In this document: positions 24,424 to 32,594 of the stretch, piece by piece | Layout: each line of letters begins with the position of its first letter | Numbering within the stretch: position 1 is the stretch's first letter | Source: Bacillota bacterium | Lineage (GTDB): Bacteria > Bacillota > Clostridia > DSM-8532 | Reading direction: 5' to 3' | Assembly (NCBI GenBank): GCA_023443745.1 | Contig: JAEZTB010000070.1 | Span: 62,001-126,000, forward strand | Length of the DNA: 64,000 bases | Made by a program: the position numbers and the translations under genes | Notes under the pieces: generated by a model | Told to the model about the DNA's origin: nothing | The model's database searches: none | What the model saw: the letters and a program-made list of their open reading frames with translations, nothing else

Positions 24424-25242
24424 TTATCTGAGTAATTGCAGAACGCCCTGGGGCAGCTGATTGGCTTGAGCAAGCATGGCTTGTGAGGCTTGGGTAAGAA
24501 TGCTGGACTTGGTGAACTCCATCATTTCCTTAGCCATATCAACATCGCGGATGCGGCTTTCAGCGGCGCTGAGGTTCTCGGAAGAGGTTCCGAGGTTGTT
24601 GATGGTGTGCTCAAGGCGGTTCTGGTAAGCACCGAGCTTGGCGCGTTCGCTGGAAACCGTGTCAATAGCCTTTTGAATGTTTGTGATAGCAGTGTCGGCA
24701 CCAGTTTGTGTGGTTAGGTTAACGGAAGTGGAATTCATAGTCAAGGCAGAGCCTTTCATGTTTGCGATAGCCAGTGTGATGGCCTGCCCCTGGTTTGCGC
24801 CGATATGGAATGTCATTGTGCCTACGGTACCATCCAACAGCTTTTTGGTGTTGAATTCTGTATCACCGCCAATACGATCAAGTTCGGCGATGAGTTCATT
24901 TACTTCCTTTTGAAGCTCAGAGCGGTCTGTGGTGGTGTTGGTGTCGGTAGCCGCCTGAACAGCCAGCTCTCTCATTCTCTGCAGAATGCTGTGGGTTTCA
25001 TTTAAAGCGCCTTCAGCGGTCTGAATCAATGAAATACCGTCCTGGGCGTTCTTGGAGGCCATGTCCAAGCCTTTGATCTGGGCTCTCATTTTTTCACTGA
25101 TGGCAAGACCTGCGGCATCGTCGCCGGCTCTGTTGATGCGTAAGCCGGAAGACAGCTTTTCAATGGACTTGCTGCCGGTGGATGTGTTAGCGGTGAGCTG
25201 ACGGTAGGTGTTAAGGGCTGAAATGTTGTGATTGATTCTCAT
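24424..25242 (-). CDS. fliC: Flagellin A (short form)
   Basis: 272-residue flagellin containing only the conserved D0/D1 ends: INHNISALNTYRQLTANTST, SSGLRINRAGDDAAGLAISE at the N-terminus and AESRIRDVDMAKEMMEFTKS then ILTQASQAMLAQANQLPQG at the C-terminus. The centre (about residues 130-195) is short, Thr/Ser-rich, and is where it differs from the paralogue at 25479-26303. It polymerises into the filament and is the likely target of the glycosyl/methyl/radical enzymes nearby (inference). A sigma-D promoter lies about 110 nt upstream and a leader hairpin suggests CsrA control. AAGGAGG precedes the ATG. Confidence 0.97.
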   Translation of the reverse strand: MRINHNISALNTYRQLTANTSTGSKSIEKLSSGLRINRAGDDAAGLAISEKMRAQIKGLDMASKNAQDGISLIQTAEGALNETHSILQRMRELAVQAATDTNTTTDRSELQKEVNELIAELDRIGGDTEFNTKKLLDGTVGTMTFHIGANQGQAITLAIANMKGSALTMNSTSVNLTTQTGADTAITNIQKAIDTVSSERAKLGAYQNRLEHTINNLGTSSENLSAAESRIRDVDMAKEMMEFTKSSILTQASQAMLAQANQLPQGVLQLLR

Positions 25243-25250
25243 AAATAAAT

Positions 25251-25286
25251 CCTCCTTGATTTTAGCGGGGAGAATCCATTCCCCCG
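25251..25286 (-). promoter_or_regulatory. Predicted CsrA-binding leader of flagellin A
   Basis: In mRNA sense a CGGGGGAAT/ATTCTCCCCG hairpin exposes ATGGAT in its loop, matching the CsrA ANGGA motif. The Shine-Dalgarno CAAGGAGGAT, 14 nt downstream, holds a second GGA. This two-site arrangement is that of the Bacillus hag leader. Confidence 0.65.
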
Positions 25287-25354
25287 GTTATTATGGCTCT
25301 TTCTTCCAAAGAATCAGACGCCTTGATTTTTCTAAAGAAAGCTGCTCAATTATT

Positions 25355-25381
25355 ATATCGGAAAATTTGGTGGTGACTTTA
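25355..25381 (-). promoter_or_regulatory. Sigma-D promoter of flagellin A
   Basis: On the minus strand TAAA-N15-TCCGATAT: 11 of 12 consensus bases at exact spacing, giving a leader of about 105 nt. Confidence 0.85.
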
Positions 25382-25412
25382 TAGTAAAATGTATGGGGAA
25401 ACCCCTTTATTT

Positions 25413-25445
25413 GAAAAAAGAGCCGGAGAAAAAATCCTCCGGCTC
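25413..25445 (-). terminator. Terminator of the upstream flagellin gene
   Basis: On the minus strand GAGCCGGAG pairs with CTCCGGCTC, then a T run. It ends flagellin B transcription before the flagellin A promoter. Confidence 0.88.
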
Positions 25446-25478
25446 CCGTCTGTTATGTCGTTGGAACAGTTACCACAA

Positions 25479-26303
25479 TTATCTGAGTAATTGCAGAACG
25501 CCCTGGGGCAGCTGATTGGCTTGAGCAAGCATGGCTTGTGAGGCCTGGGTGAGAATGCTGGACTTAGTGAACTCCATCATTTCCTTGGCCATGTCTACAT
25601 CGCGAATACGGCTTTCAGCGGCGCTGAGGTTCTCGGAAGAGGTTCCGAGGTTGTTGATGGTGTGCTCGAGACGGTTCTGGTAAGCACCGAGCTTGGCGCG
25701 TTCGGAAGAAACGTTGTCAATGGCCGTTTGAATCGTTCCGATAGCAGCATTGGCACCGGTCTGGGTGCTAAGGCTCACGGCGCTTACACCTACGGAGGCG
25801 GCTGTGGCGCGCATATCGCGTATATTCAGAGCAATGCTCTGACCCTGGTTTGCGCCAATATGGAATGTCAGAACGGTTGTAGCAAAGTCACCATTGAGCA
25901 GCTTTTTGGTGTTGAACTCTGTATCATTGCCGATACGAGTAATTTCAGTGATAAGCTCTGCAACTTCCTTTTGAAGCTCGGCGCGGTCGGTATCGGTGTT
26001 AGTGTCGGTAGCTGCCTGAACAGATAGCTCTCTCATTCTTTGCAGAATACTGTGGGTTTCATTTAAAGCACCTTCGGCAGTCTGAATCAATGAAATACCG
26101 TCCTGAGCGTTCTTGGAAGCCATGTCCAAGCCTTTGATCTGGGCTCTCATCTTTTCACTGATGGCAAGACCTGCGGCATCGTCGCCGGCTCTGTTGATGC
26201 GCAAACCGGAAGACAGCTTTTCAATGGACTTGCTTCCGCTTGATGTGTTGGTGGTAAGCTGACGGTAGGTGTTAAGGGCTGAAATGTTGTGATTAATTCT
26301 CAT
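25479..26303 (-). CDS. fliC: Flagellin B (short form)
   Basis: 274 residues, nearly identical to flagellin A over the first ~115 and last ~80 residues, differing in the middle (for example TRIGNDTEFNTKKLLNGD and ATAASVGVSAVSLSTQTG). It also lacks D2/D3 domains. Its promoter, leader hairpin, Shine-Dalgarno and terminator are copies of those of flagellin A, so the whole transcription unit was duplicated. The -35 is TTAA instead of TAAA, so it may be slightly weaker. Confidence 0.97.
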   Translation of the reverse strand: MRINHNISALNTYRQLTTNTSSGSKSIEKLSSGLRINRAGDDAAGLAISEKMRAQIKGLDMASKNAQDGISLIQTAEGALNETHSILQRMRELSVQAATDTNTDTDRAELQKEVAELITEITRIGNDTEFNTKKLLNGDFATTVLTFHIGANQGQSIALNIRDMRATAASVGVSAVSLSTQTGANAAIGTIQTAIDNVSSERAKLGAYQNRLEHTINNLGTSSENLSAAESRIRDVDMAKEMMEFTKSSILTQASQAMLAQANQLPQGVLQLLR

Positions 26304-26311
26304 AAATAAAT

Positions 26312-26347
26312 CCTCCTTGATTTTTGCGGGGAGAATCCTTTCCCCCG
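26312..26347 (-). promoter_or_regulatory. Predicted CsrA-binding leader of flagellin B
   Basis: The hairpin CGGGGGAA/TTCTCCCCG has AAGGAT at the loop, again ANGGA, although the base before GGA differs from flagellin A (A for T). The Shine-Dalgarno AAGGAGG follows at the same spacing. Confidence 0.62.
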
Positions 26348-26444
26348 GTTTAAATGGCTCCTACTAAACCGGAGCCTCGGTTGTGCGACGTTTCTTTTCT
26401 GAATCTGGCGTCTTGATTTTGGAAAAGAAAACCTCATGTTATTT

Positions 26445-26471
26445 ATATCGGAAGGTTTACCACCAACTTAA
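26445..26471 (-). promoter_or_regulatory. Sigma-D promoter of flagellin B
   Basis: On the minus strand TTAA-N15-TCCGATAT, two mismatches to consensus at exact spacing, aligned with the flagellin A promoter. The stretch between here and 26554 contains AAAGAGAACCGTCCCC at 26524-26539, a motif I associate with REP-like repeats, and no gene. Confidence 0.75.
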
Positions 26472-26554
26472 TAGCGAAATTAAAAAAGTTTTTGCGGAAT
26501 ACCCCATTCTTGCGGTAACCCAGTAAAGAGAACCGTCCCCACTGCGTGTATTTC

Positions 26555-26583
26555 TTGACATTTTAAAGACATTGGCATATTGT
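26555..26583 (+). promoter_or_regulatory. Sigma-A promoter of the GT2/TPR gene
   Basis: TTGACA (26555-26560), 17 nt, TATTGT (26578-26583). It lies 37 nt before the start at 26621. Confidence 0.6.
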
Positions 26584-26620
26584 TTAAATTATCTTTCTGG
26601 CGAAAGGATTGGGATTTGTC

Positions 26621-28693
26621 ATGAAATTAAGTATTGGTATGATGGTGAAAAATGAAGAGGCAAATCTGGAACGATGTCTGTCCAGCCTTCAGCCCCTCAT
26701 GCAAGCGGTTTCTTCCGAGCTGATCATTGTTGACACAGGCTCTTCGGATGGTACTGTCGCCATTGCGAAGCGATATACGGATAAGGTTTATTTCCATCTT
26801 TGGGAAAACGACTATTCAAAAATGAGAAATATCACGGTAGGCTACGCCAAAGGGGAGTGGTTCCTTTTTATCGATGCCGATGAAGAACTGGTGGAATATG
26901 GGGATATTGTAGATTTTCTGCTGGGCGGAAAATCCAAATGCTTTCATGCTGCTGTCATTAAAATTAAGAACTTTGTCCAAGCCGAAACCGAAAGTAATTC
27001 TGTAGATGCGCTGGTCATGAGACTGTTTCGGAAAACGAAGACCTTCCGGTTCGAAGGGGTGGTCCATGAGCAGCCAATGTTTGAGCCGCCGGTTTACATA
27101 CTGAACGCCATGCTGAAACACTATGGCTATCTTGCGGATGATTCTGCGTTAAAGGAGCGAAAGCTCAAGCTGTACGAGCCCATATTATTGCGGGCTTTGG
27201 AGGAGAATCCGCGTAATATCTATTATTGGTACCAATTGTCGAGAACCTATGCCACCTATAAAGATAGAAAGACGGCTCTCTCACCGGGTGTGAAGGCTTA
27301 TGAAATCATAAAGGAACAAAAGCGGAATGAGCTGAATGATAGGGAATATCCTTATGTCTATCAAAATCTTTCCTATCTTTATCTGATGAACGAACAGCCG
27401 CGGAAATCCATAGAAATCGCACAGGAATGGCTAACTAAGGATGAAGAGTTTGTCGACTTATGGTTTTATACGGCAAAGGCTCAAGCCCTGACCAAACAAA
27501 CAGAGAAGGCCATTGAAAGCTATCGGAAATATATGGAGCACGCCGAGCTTTACGATAAAAATGGTGGAAAGGACGTCAGGATAGCTTACCATACGCTGAC
27601 CAACAGGGAAGAGGCCTGGCTTGATCTATCTATTTTATACAAAGAAGAGGGCCGGAATGCGGAAGCGATGGAAGCCATCCGGGAGATCAAATCCGCTTAT
27701 TGGTTGAAACAGGCAGCCGCACATGGCATTAAGCTTGCGCTGGATTTGCAGAATTACGATTTTTTGAAGGAATTCTGTGAAAAATTCAAGACGGCAGATG
27801 AGCAAAGGTTGAGCAACCATTTTTATAGGGTTCTTGAAGAGCAACTGCTGAGACACAAGGCCGAACGGGAAGCCATCGCTCGCCTTTTTAGGGATGAAGC
27901 AACGGAATACGGCCTCCTCAACAGGATCCGCCTCTTAGGAGACTCCGCAATGGTTGATGTGGGTGTGTTGGAGGCTCTTGGGAAGCTGCCCCTGAACGAT
28001 TTGGACAGCTATTACGGAGATGTTTTCTACTTTATTATCAAAAAAAAGCAGTCCCTCGATTTTATCGATTTACATATTTACGAGGAAAACCTGGAACAGT
28101 TTTTCCAATATCTCGATATGAAATGCAGCGACCTTCCCGAGATTTATTACGACTATCTGCAGGGCGGGGACAATTACAGTTTAGAAGAGCTCCGAATTGT
28201 CAAAATCATGGAGCGGAAGCTGCTGCTTGGGGATTCGTTAGAAGATCAACACTATGAAGCGGTATGGAACCGCTATGTCGGGGATGGTATAGCCTATATC
28301 CGGCAAATCTACCACGAAAGTATTTTAACAAGCGATAACACCCATCTTTTAAAGAGCCGTGAGGACGCGTTTTTTATGTATATGGGGCTGGCCCGGGAGC
28401 TTGAATCCTCGGATCCGGCGGCATATGTCAGGAATCTGAAGCAGGCGCTAAAAGTCTATCCGGAGATGAAAAAGCGTATTGAGCTTCTATTAAAGAGAAT
28501 CACCGGCCAAATGCCTGTTGAAAAGCCGCCGGTCAGCGCTGAAATGGCAGCCTATGCACAAATCGTCAAGAAAAACCTCAGGCAGCTGATGGACCAGAAA
28601 ATGTTTCAAGAAGCAAGGGAGATCATCCGGAGCTTTGAAGAAATCCTCCCCGGAGATCCGGATATCGGACAGATGAAGGTTGAACTGGAATAA
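26621..28693 (+). CDS. Family 2 glycosyltransferase with a long TPR-like region
   Basis: 690 residues. The first ~230 are a GT-A transferase: KLSIGMMVKNEEANLERCL, LIIVDTGSSDGTVAIAKRY, and the DxD motif in WFLFIDADEEL near residue 87, followed by FRFEGVVHEQP. The remainder is all-helical with TPR-like repeats (IYYWYQLSRTYATYKDRKTA, YVYQNLSYLYLMNEQPRKSI). This layout is common in Firmicutes glycosyltransferases encoded between flagellin and the flaG/fliD operon, and suggests a protein O-glycosyltransferase acting on flagellin (inference). I use the ATG at 26621; an upstream in-frame TTG at 26609 overlaps the only AAAGGA. Confidence 0.9.
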   Translation: MKLSIGMMVKNEEANLERCLSSLQPLMQAVSSELIIVDTGSSDGTVAIAKRYTDKVYFHLWENDYSKMRNITVGYAKGEWFLFIDADEELVEYGDIVDFLLGGKSKCFHAAVIKIKNFVQAETESNSVDALVMRLFRKTKTFRFEGVVHEQPMFEPPVYILNAMLKHYGYLADDSALKERKLKLYEPILLRALEENPRNIYYWYQLSRTYATYKDRKTALSPGVKAYEIIKEQKRNELNDREYPYVYQNLSYLYLMNEQPRKSIEIAQEWLTKDEEFVDLWFYTAKAQALTKQTEKAIESYRKYMEHAELYDKNGGKDVRIAYHTLTNREEAWLDLSILYKEEGRNAEAMEAIREIKSAYWLKQAAAHGIKLALDLQNYDFLKEFCEKFKTADEQRLSNHFYRVLEEQLLRHKAEREAIARLFRDEATEYGLLNRIRLLGDSAMVDVGVLEALGKLPLNDLDSYYGDVFYFIIKKKQSLDFIDLHIYEENLEQFFQYLDMKCSDLPEIYYDYLQGGDNYSLEELRIVKIMERKLLLGDSLEDQHYEAVWNRYVGDGIAYIRQIYHESILTSDNTHLLKSREDAFFMYMGLARELESSDPAAYVRNLKQALKVYPEMKKRIELLLKRITGQMPVEKPPVSAEMAAYAQIVKKNLRQLMDQKMFQEAREIIRSFEEILPGDPDIGQMKVELE

Positions 28694-28715
28694 TACCTAT
28701 TAATCAAAAATTATT

Positions 28716-28742
28716 TAAACAGTGGCCGGTATTTGCCGATAT
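28716..28742 (+). promoter_or_regulatory. Sigma-D promoter of the flaG-fliD-fliS operon
   Basis: TAAA-N15-GCCGATAT, identical to the Bacillus sigma-D consensus in both elements and spacing, 42 nt before flaG. Confidence 0.9.
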
Positions 28743-28784
28743 TATCATCAGATATATTCCAAATGATTCAAGGAGGGATCTGCT

Positions 28785-29141
28785 ATGAGAATTGAAAGCA
28801 TGGATGCGGCAATTCGGACCGGGGTAGGTTTAGCACCGCCTCAAGAAAAGAATGATGTAACCTTTAAACCCGTTACCACGCCTTCCGGCGAGCATGAAAA
28901 TAGTCCTGGAAGGGTCAGCGAGGACTTTGTTAAAAAAGCTGTAAGCAAGGCCAACGATGCCATGCGGTTTCATGGGAGCTCCTTGGAATTCAGAATTCAC
29001 GAAAGAACCAATAAAATAATGGTTAAAATTATAGATTCGGAAACAAAAGAGGTAATAAGAGAAATACCGCCTGAAAAAATGCTGGATATGTTCGCCAGCA
29101 TGCTGGAAATGGCAGGATTATTGGTGGACGAAAGAAGGTAA
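28785..29141 (+). CDS. flaG: FlaG family flagellar protein
   Basis: 118 residues: a variable N-terminus and a conserved C-terminal half, LEFRIHERTNKIMVKIIDSE then TKEVIREIPPEKMLDMFASM, the FlaG signature. FlaG affects filament length in several bacteria. GGAGGG precedes the start. It is the first gene of the cap operon, and fliD starts 4 nt after its stop. Confidence 0.93.
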   Translation: MRIESMDAAIRTGVGLAPPQEKNDVTFKPVTTPSGEHENSPGRVSEDFVKKAVSKANDAMRFHGSSLEFRIHERTNKIMVKIIDSETKEVIREIPPEKMLDMFASMLEMAGLLVDERR

Positions 29142-29145
29142 TGGT

Positions 29146-31074
29146 ATGAATCGAATAAATAGTTTTACGTCAAAAATGAGAATGACAGGTCTATCGGGGT
29201 TCGATACCGAAACAACGATAAGCGAGCTTATGAAAGCCGAAAGGATCCCTCTTGACAAGCTGAAGCAGAAAAGGACCCTTGTGGAGTGGAAACAGGCAGC
29301 CTATAGGGAAGTAAGCAGCTCCTTGATTGGCTTTAAGAGCAAGTTTTTTGACATGGTCAACCGCTCCTCCTATATGCTCTCGGCTAGCTCCATTAAGGCA
29401 ATGACGGCTAAAACCAGCAACAGCACTTATGTGACAGTCAGTGCCAACGCCGATGCCAAAGCCGGAACCCAAAAAATCAAAGTCGAACAATTAGCCACCG
29501 CCGATACAACCGTCAGTTCCGGGAAGGTGAGCAAAGCTGTCACCGGAACGGTGGATGAGGCAAAGCTGGCCGATTTGGCAGGCCGAAAGCTCACCGTCAA
29601 TCTGGACGGCACAAGCAGGGAAATAACGCTGGGCAATATAACGGAGGCAAACCTTGCCCAGGAGCTTCAAGACTCCCTTGATGCCGCCTTTGGCAAAACC
29701 GGCTCCGGCCAGTCTAAATTTATTGTGAATTACGATTCGGGCTCCAATGAATTGTCCATTGATACGGCTAACGGCGCCACAAAGTTCACGCTCTACGGGC
29801 CTGACATCGCTGAAGATGGTAAGGTGGGTCTGGCTGATTTAGGCCTTACATCCGGAGCCTCAAACCGTATATCTCTGAACAGTACACTGGAATCCCTGGC
29901 GAATTCTTTGAATCCAACCTTGACATTTACTTCGGAAGACACTGTGAAATTTTCCATCAATGGAAAAACCATTACTGCAAAAAAAACCGACACGCTGGGA
30001 CAGGTTTTTAACAAAATAAACAGCGATGCGGACGCAAAAGCCTTTATCAGCTATGATGAAGTAACCGACAAAATCACCCTTGCAGCAAAACAGACAGGCG
30101 AGGGGGATAACCTCGTGCTCTCCGAATCCGATTCAAATTTCCTGGCCGCCTTGAAGCTAGGCAGCATCACCGAAGGGAAGGATGCCATAATAGTCTTGAA
30201 CGGAACCGAGACCTTGGTCAGAAGTTCTAATAGTTTTACGATAAGCGGCGTCACCTATACCCTTAATAAAGCCCACGACCCGGCTTCTGAGGGTGAGACC
30301 GTCACAATAGGGCAGGATACCGAATCGGTTATAAACAATATCAAGAGCTTTGTGGAGGAGTATAATAAATTAATTGAAAGCCTCAACAGCACAACGACTG
30401 AAAAATACAACCGTAAATTCGCACCTCTCACTGATGAACAAAAGGATGCAATGAAGGAAAAGGACATTGAGAATTGGGAAGAGAAAGCGAAGGAAGGGCT
30501 CTTACGTAGCGACAGCATTCTTGAGAAAATTACCCTTTCCATGCGCAAGGCTCTTTACGAGAAGGTTGAAGGCTCAGGCTTGTCCATGAAGGATATCGGT
30601 ATTGAATCAGGGGAGTGGTATGAAAACGGAAAGCTGTATTTAAAGGAAGACAAGCTGAAGGAAGCCCTGTTGAACAAACCGGACGAGGTGATTGCATTAC
30701 TGAACGGGGTATCCCCTGATAATCCAAGATACACCAGAAATTTAACCAACGAGCAAAGAACGGATCGATATTCAAGGTCGGGGGTTTTCCAGAGGTTATC
30801 CGATATTATTGAGGATAATGTATCAACCGTTAGAAACGCCGATGGGAAAAAGGGTTTTCTGCTGGAAAAGGCCGGAATTGAAGGAGATACGTCCAATGTC
30901 GAAAACCTGATATATAAAGAACTGGAGGATATTGACGACCGAATTGACACAATGATCGATCGGCTCACGAAGAAAGAAGAAAATTACTATATGAAATTTA
31001 CCAGAATGGAGTCCATGCTTAGCCGGATGAACCAGCAGAGCGCATGGCTTTCAAGTCAATTCGGCGGCCAGTAA
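29146..31074 (+). CDS. fliD: Flagellar filament cap protein FliD
   Basis: 642 residues. The N-terminal FliD domain shows MTGLSGFDTETTISELMKAE and IPLDKLKQKRTLVEWKQAAY, and the C-terminal domain VINNIKSFVEEYNKLIESLN and GLSMKDIGIESGEWYENGK. FliD caps the growing filament and guides flagellin folding. The central region (residues ~100-390) is threonine/serine-rich and variable, as usual. It is followed by fliS, its partner chaperone gene. Confidence 0.96.
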   Translation: MNRINSFTSKMRMTGLSGFDTETTISELMKAERIPLDKLKQKRTLVEWKQAAYREVSSSLIGFKSKFFDMVNRSSYMLSASSIKAMTAKTSNSTYVTVSANADAKAGTQKIKVEQLATADTTVSSGKVSKAVTGTVDEAKLADLAGRKLTVNLDGTSREITLGNITEANLAQELQDSLDAAFGKTGSGQSKFIVNYDSGSNELSIDTANGATKFTLYGPDIAEDGKVGLADLGLTSGASNRISLNSTLESLANSLNPTLTFTSEDTVKFSINGKTITAKKTDTLGQVFNKINSDADAKAFISYDEVTDKITLAAKQTGEGDNLVLSESDSNFLAALKLGSITEGKDAIIVLNGTETLVRSSNSFTISGVTYTLNKAHDPASEGETVTIGQDTESVINNIKSFVEEYNKLIESLNSTTTEKYNRKFAPLTDEQKDAMKEKDIENWEEKAKEGLLRSDSILEKITLSMRKALYEKVEGSGLSMKDIGIESGEWYENGKLYLKEDKLKEALLNKPDEVIALLNGVSPDNPRYTRNLTNEQRTDRYSRSGVFQRLSDIIEDNVSTVRNADGKKGFLLEKAGIEGDTSNVENLIYKELEDIDDRIDTMIDRLTKKEENYYMKFTRMESMLSRMNQQSAWLSSQFGGQ

Positions 31075-31122
31075 TTTGCTTATAGTGCAATGAGATATTA
31101 ACAGGCTCTAACGGGGGAATAA

Positions 31123-31533
31123 ATGACAATGATCGCTTACAATGCCTATAACCAATATAAGGAGAATTCCATCAATACCGCAAGCCCGGAAGAACTGACA
31201 TTAATGCTGTACAACGGTCTTGTCAAGTTCATTATGCGGGGTATCGACAGCATTGAAAAGCATAATATGCAGGATGCCCATAACAATATCATCCGTGCCC
31301 AGGATATCATAGCAGAATTCATAGAAACGCTGGATATGCGCTATGAGCTGTCCAAAAACCTGAGCTCCGTCTACGGGTACATGCTTGATCGGCTGGTTGA
31401 CGCCAATCTTGCAAAGGATAAGGATATCCTGGAGGAAGTTTTAGGTTTTGCCAAGGATCTTCGTGATACCTGGGAGCACGCCATGAAAATAGCCAAGCAT
31501 CCGGCAAGAAAGCCTGAAATTGCCCCGGTGTAG
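31123..31533 (+). CDS. fliS: Flagellin-specific chaperone FliS
   Basis: 136 residues beginning AYNAYNQYKENSINTASPEE with LTLMLYNGLVKFIMRGIDSI, the FliS hallmark. FliS binds the flagellin C-terminus and prevents early polymerisation. GGGGGA precedes the ATG at 31123; the ATG at 31129 is an alternative start. Confidence 0.97.
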   Translation: MTMIAYNAYNQYKENSINTASPEELTLMLYNGLVKFIMRGIDSIEKHNMQDAHNNIIRAQDIIAEFIETLDMRYELSKNLSSVYGYMLDRLVDANLAKDKDILEEVLGFAKDLRDTWEHAMKIAKHPARKPEIAPV

Positions 31534-31545
31534 TAGGGAGAAACC

Positions 31546-32025
31546 ATGGAAGCAAATAAATGCATTCAGAAATTGAATGAAATCAGCACCAAAAAGCTTG
31601 CCCTGATGGAAGAGCTTCTGCTTTTTACCCGGAATCAAAAGGAAATGATACAATCGGGCCGGTTTGAAGAGATAGATTCCCTCATAGACGGGAAGCAGCT
31701 TAGAATGGACGCTGTGGACAAGCTGGACGCACAGTTTTTGGAATTAGCCACAAGGCTCAAAAGCCTTCTTTCTTTGAGGTCCTTTGAAAATTTACATCGG
31801 TATAAAATACCGGGTACGGTAGAACTCAAAGAAATGGTGGTAAAGATTCATCAAATCCTTTCGGAGATAAAATCTCTTGATGAAGAAAACACAGCTCTGG
31901 TGAAAACCGAGCTAAAGGAAACAAAGGAAAAAATAGATCATTCAAACGCTTTTAAACGAGTGACGGGGGCCTATTATCCGGTACAAAATGAAATTCCGTC
32001 CTACTATTTTGACAAGAAAAAGTAG
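31546..32025 (+). CDS. FlgN/FliT-like flagellar chaperone
   Basis: 159 residues, predominantly helical (KCIQKLNEISTKKLALMEEL, then LLFTRNQKEMIQSGRFEEID). The position directly after fliS is where FliT or a FlgN-like chaperone is found, and FliT serves FliD. Sequence conservation is too low to choose between the two families. GGGAG lies 6 nt before the start. Confidence 0.7.
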   Translation: MEANKCIQKLNEISTKKLALMEELLLFTRNQKEMIQSGRFEEIDSLIDGKQLRMDAVDKLDAQFLELATRLKSLLSLRSFENLHRYKIPGTVELKEMVVKIHQILSEIKSLDEENTALVKTELKETKEKIDHSNAFKRVTGAYYPVQNEIPSYYFDKKK

Positions 32026-32075
32026 GAGCAAAAGTTATTTGCCCCCTTAAGGAATGACAACGGGATGGAGGTACA

Positions 32076-32507
32076 ATGGCTAACTGCGAATGTGTCAGAT
32101 GTCATCGCTTTTTCGAAAAAGTCGCATTTGAGGAAGTTTGTCCGGTTTGTTTCCCTGTCGAAGAAAATGAATTTTCAAGAATTAAGGAATACCTTTCCAG
32201 TCATCCCGGCGCAAGCTCCAACGAGGTCATGAGTGAATTGAATGTCTCACTCAAATCTATTAGGCGGTATTTAAAGGAAGACAGGCTGGAAATTGTCGGT
32301 GACAACAAGGGCTTTATAAGATGCGAGCTTTGTGGAAAACCATTAAATAGCGGGCGGTTTTGTGAAGGATGCTTTAAAGAAGGTCTGGCCATGCGACGCA
32401 ATGAATCGGGTGCCGGCCCGAAAAGCGCTTTTTATAATCAAAGCGAGCAAAAAACTTCACAGGGCAAGGGTATCCAATATAGTGAAAAACAGGATAAGAA
32501 GGGGTAG
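32076..32507 (+). CDS. Second YvyF-like zinc-ribbon/HTH protein
   Basis: 143 residues with the same plan as the protein at 6371-6796: a zinc ribbon (C6xxC9 and C22xxC25), an HTH-like centre (SNEVMSELNVSLKSIRRYLK, then EDRLEIV), and a CELCGKPLNSGRFCEGC ribbon. It closes the cap operon as the first copy opens the flgM operon. GGAGGTACA precedes the start. Function unknown; probably regulatory or scaffold for flagellar gene control. Its last codons form the left arm of a terminator. Confidence 0.8.
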   Translation: MANCECVRCHRFFEKVAFEEVCPVCFPVEENEFSRIKEYLSSHPGASSNEVMSELNVSLKSIRRYLKEDRLEIVGDNKGFIRCELCGKPLNSGRFCEGCFKEGLAMRRNESGAGPKSAFYNQSEQKTSQGKGIQYSEKQDKKG

Positions 32508-32531
32508 AAAAAAATGACTACCCCTTAATTT
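32499..32531 (+). terminator. Terminator of the flaG operon
   Basis: AAGGGGTAG pairs with CTACCCCTT across a 10-nt loop, followed by AATTTTTTG. The stem overlaps the end of the last gene. Confidence 0.9.
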
Positions 32532-32594
32532 TTTGTCTTTTTTCTGTTATAATACAGTGCTGATACAAGACAAATTTTCAAAGGTGGACTCTTC

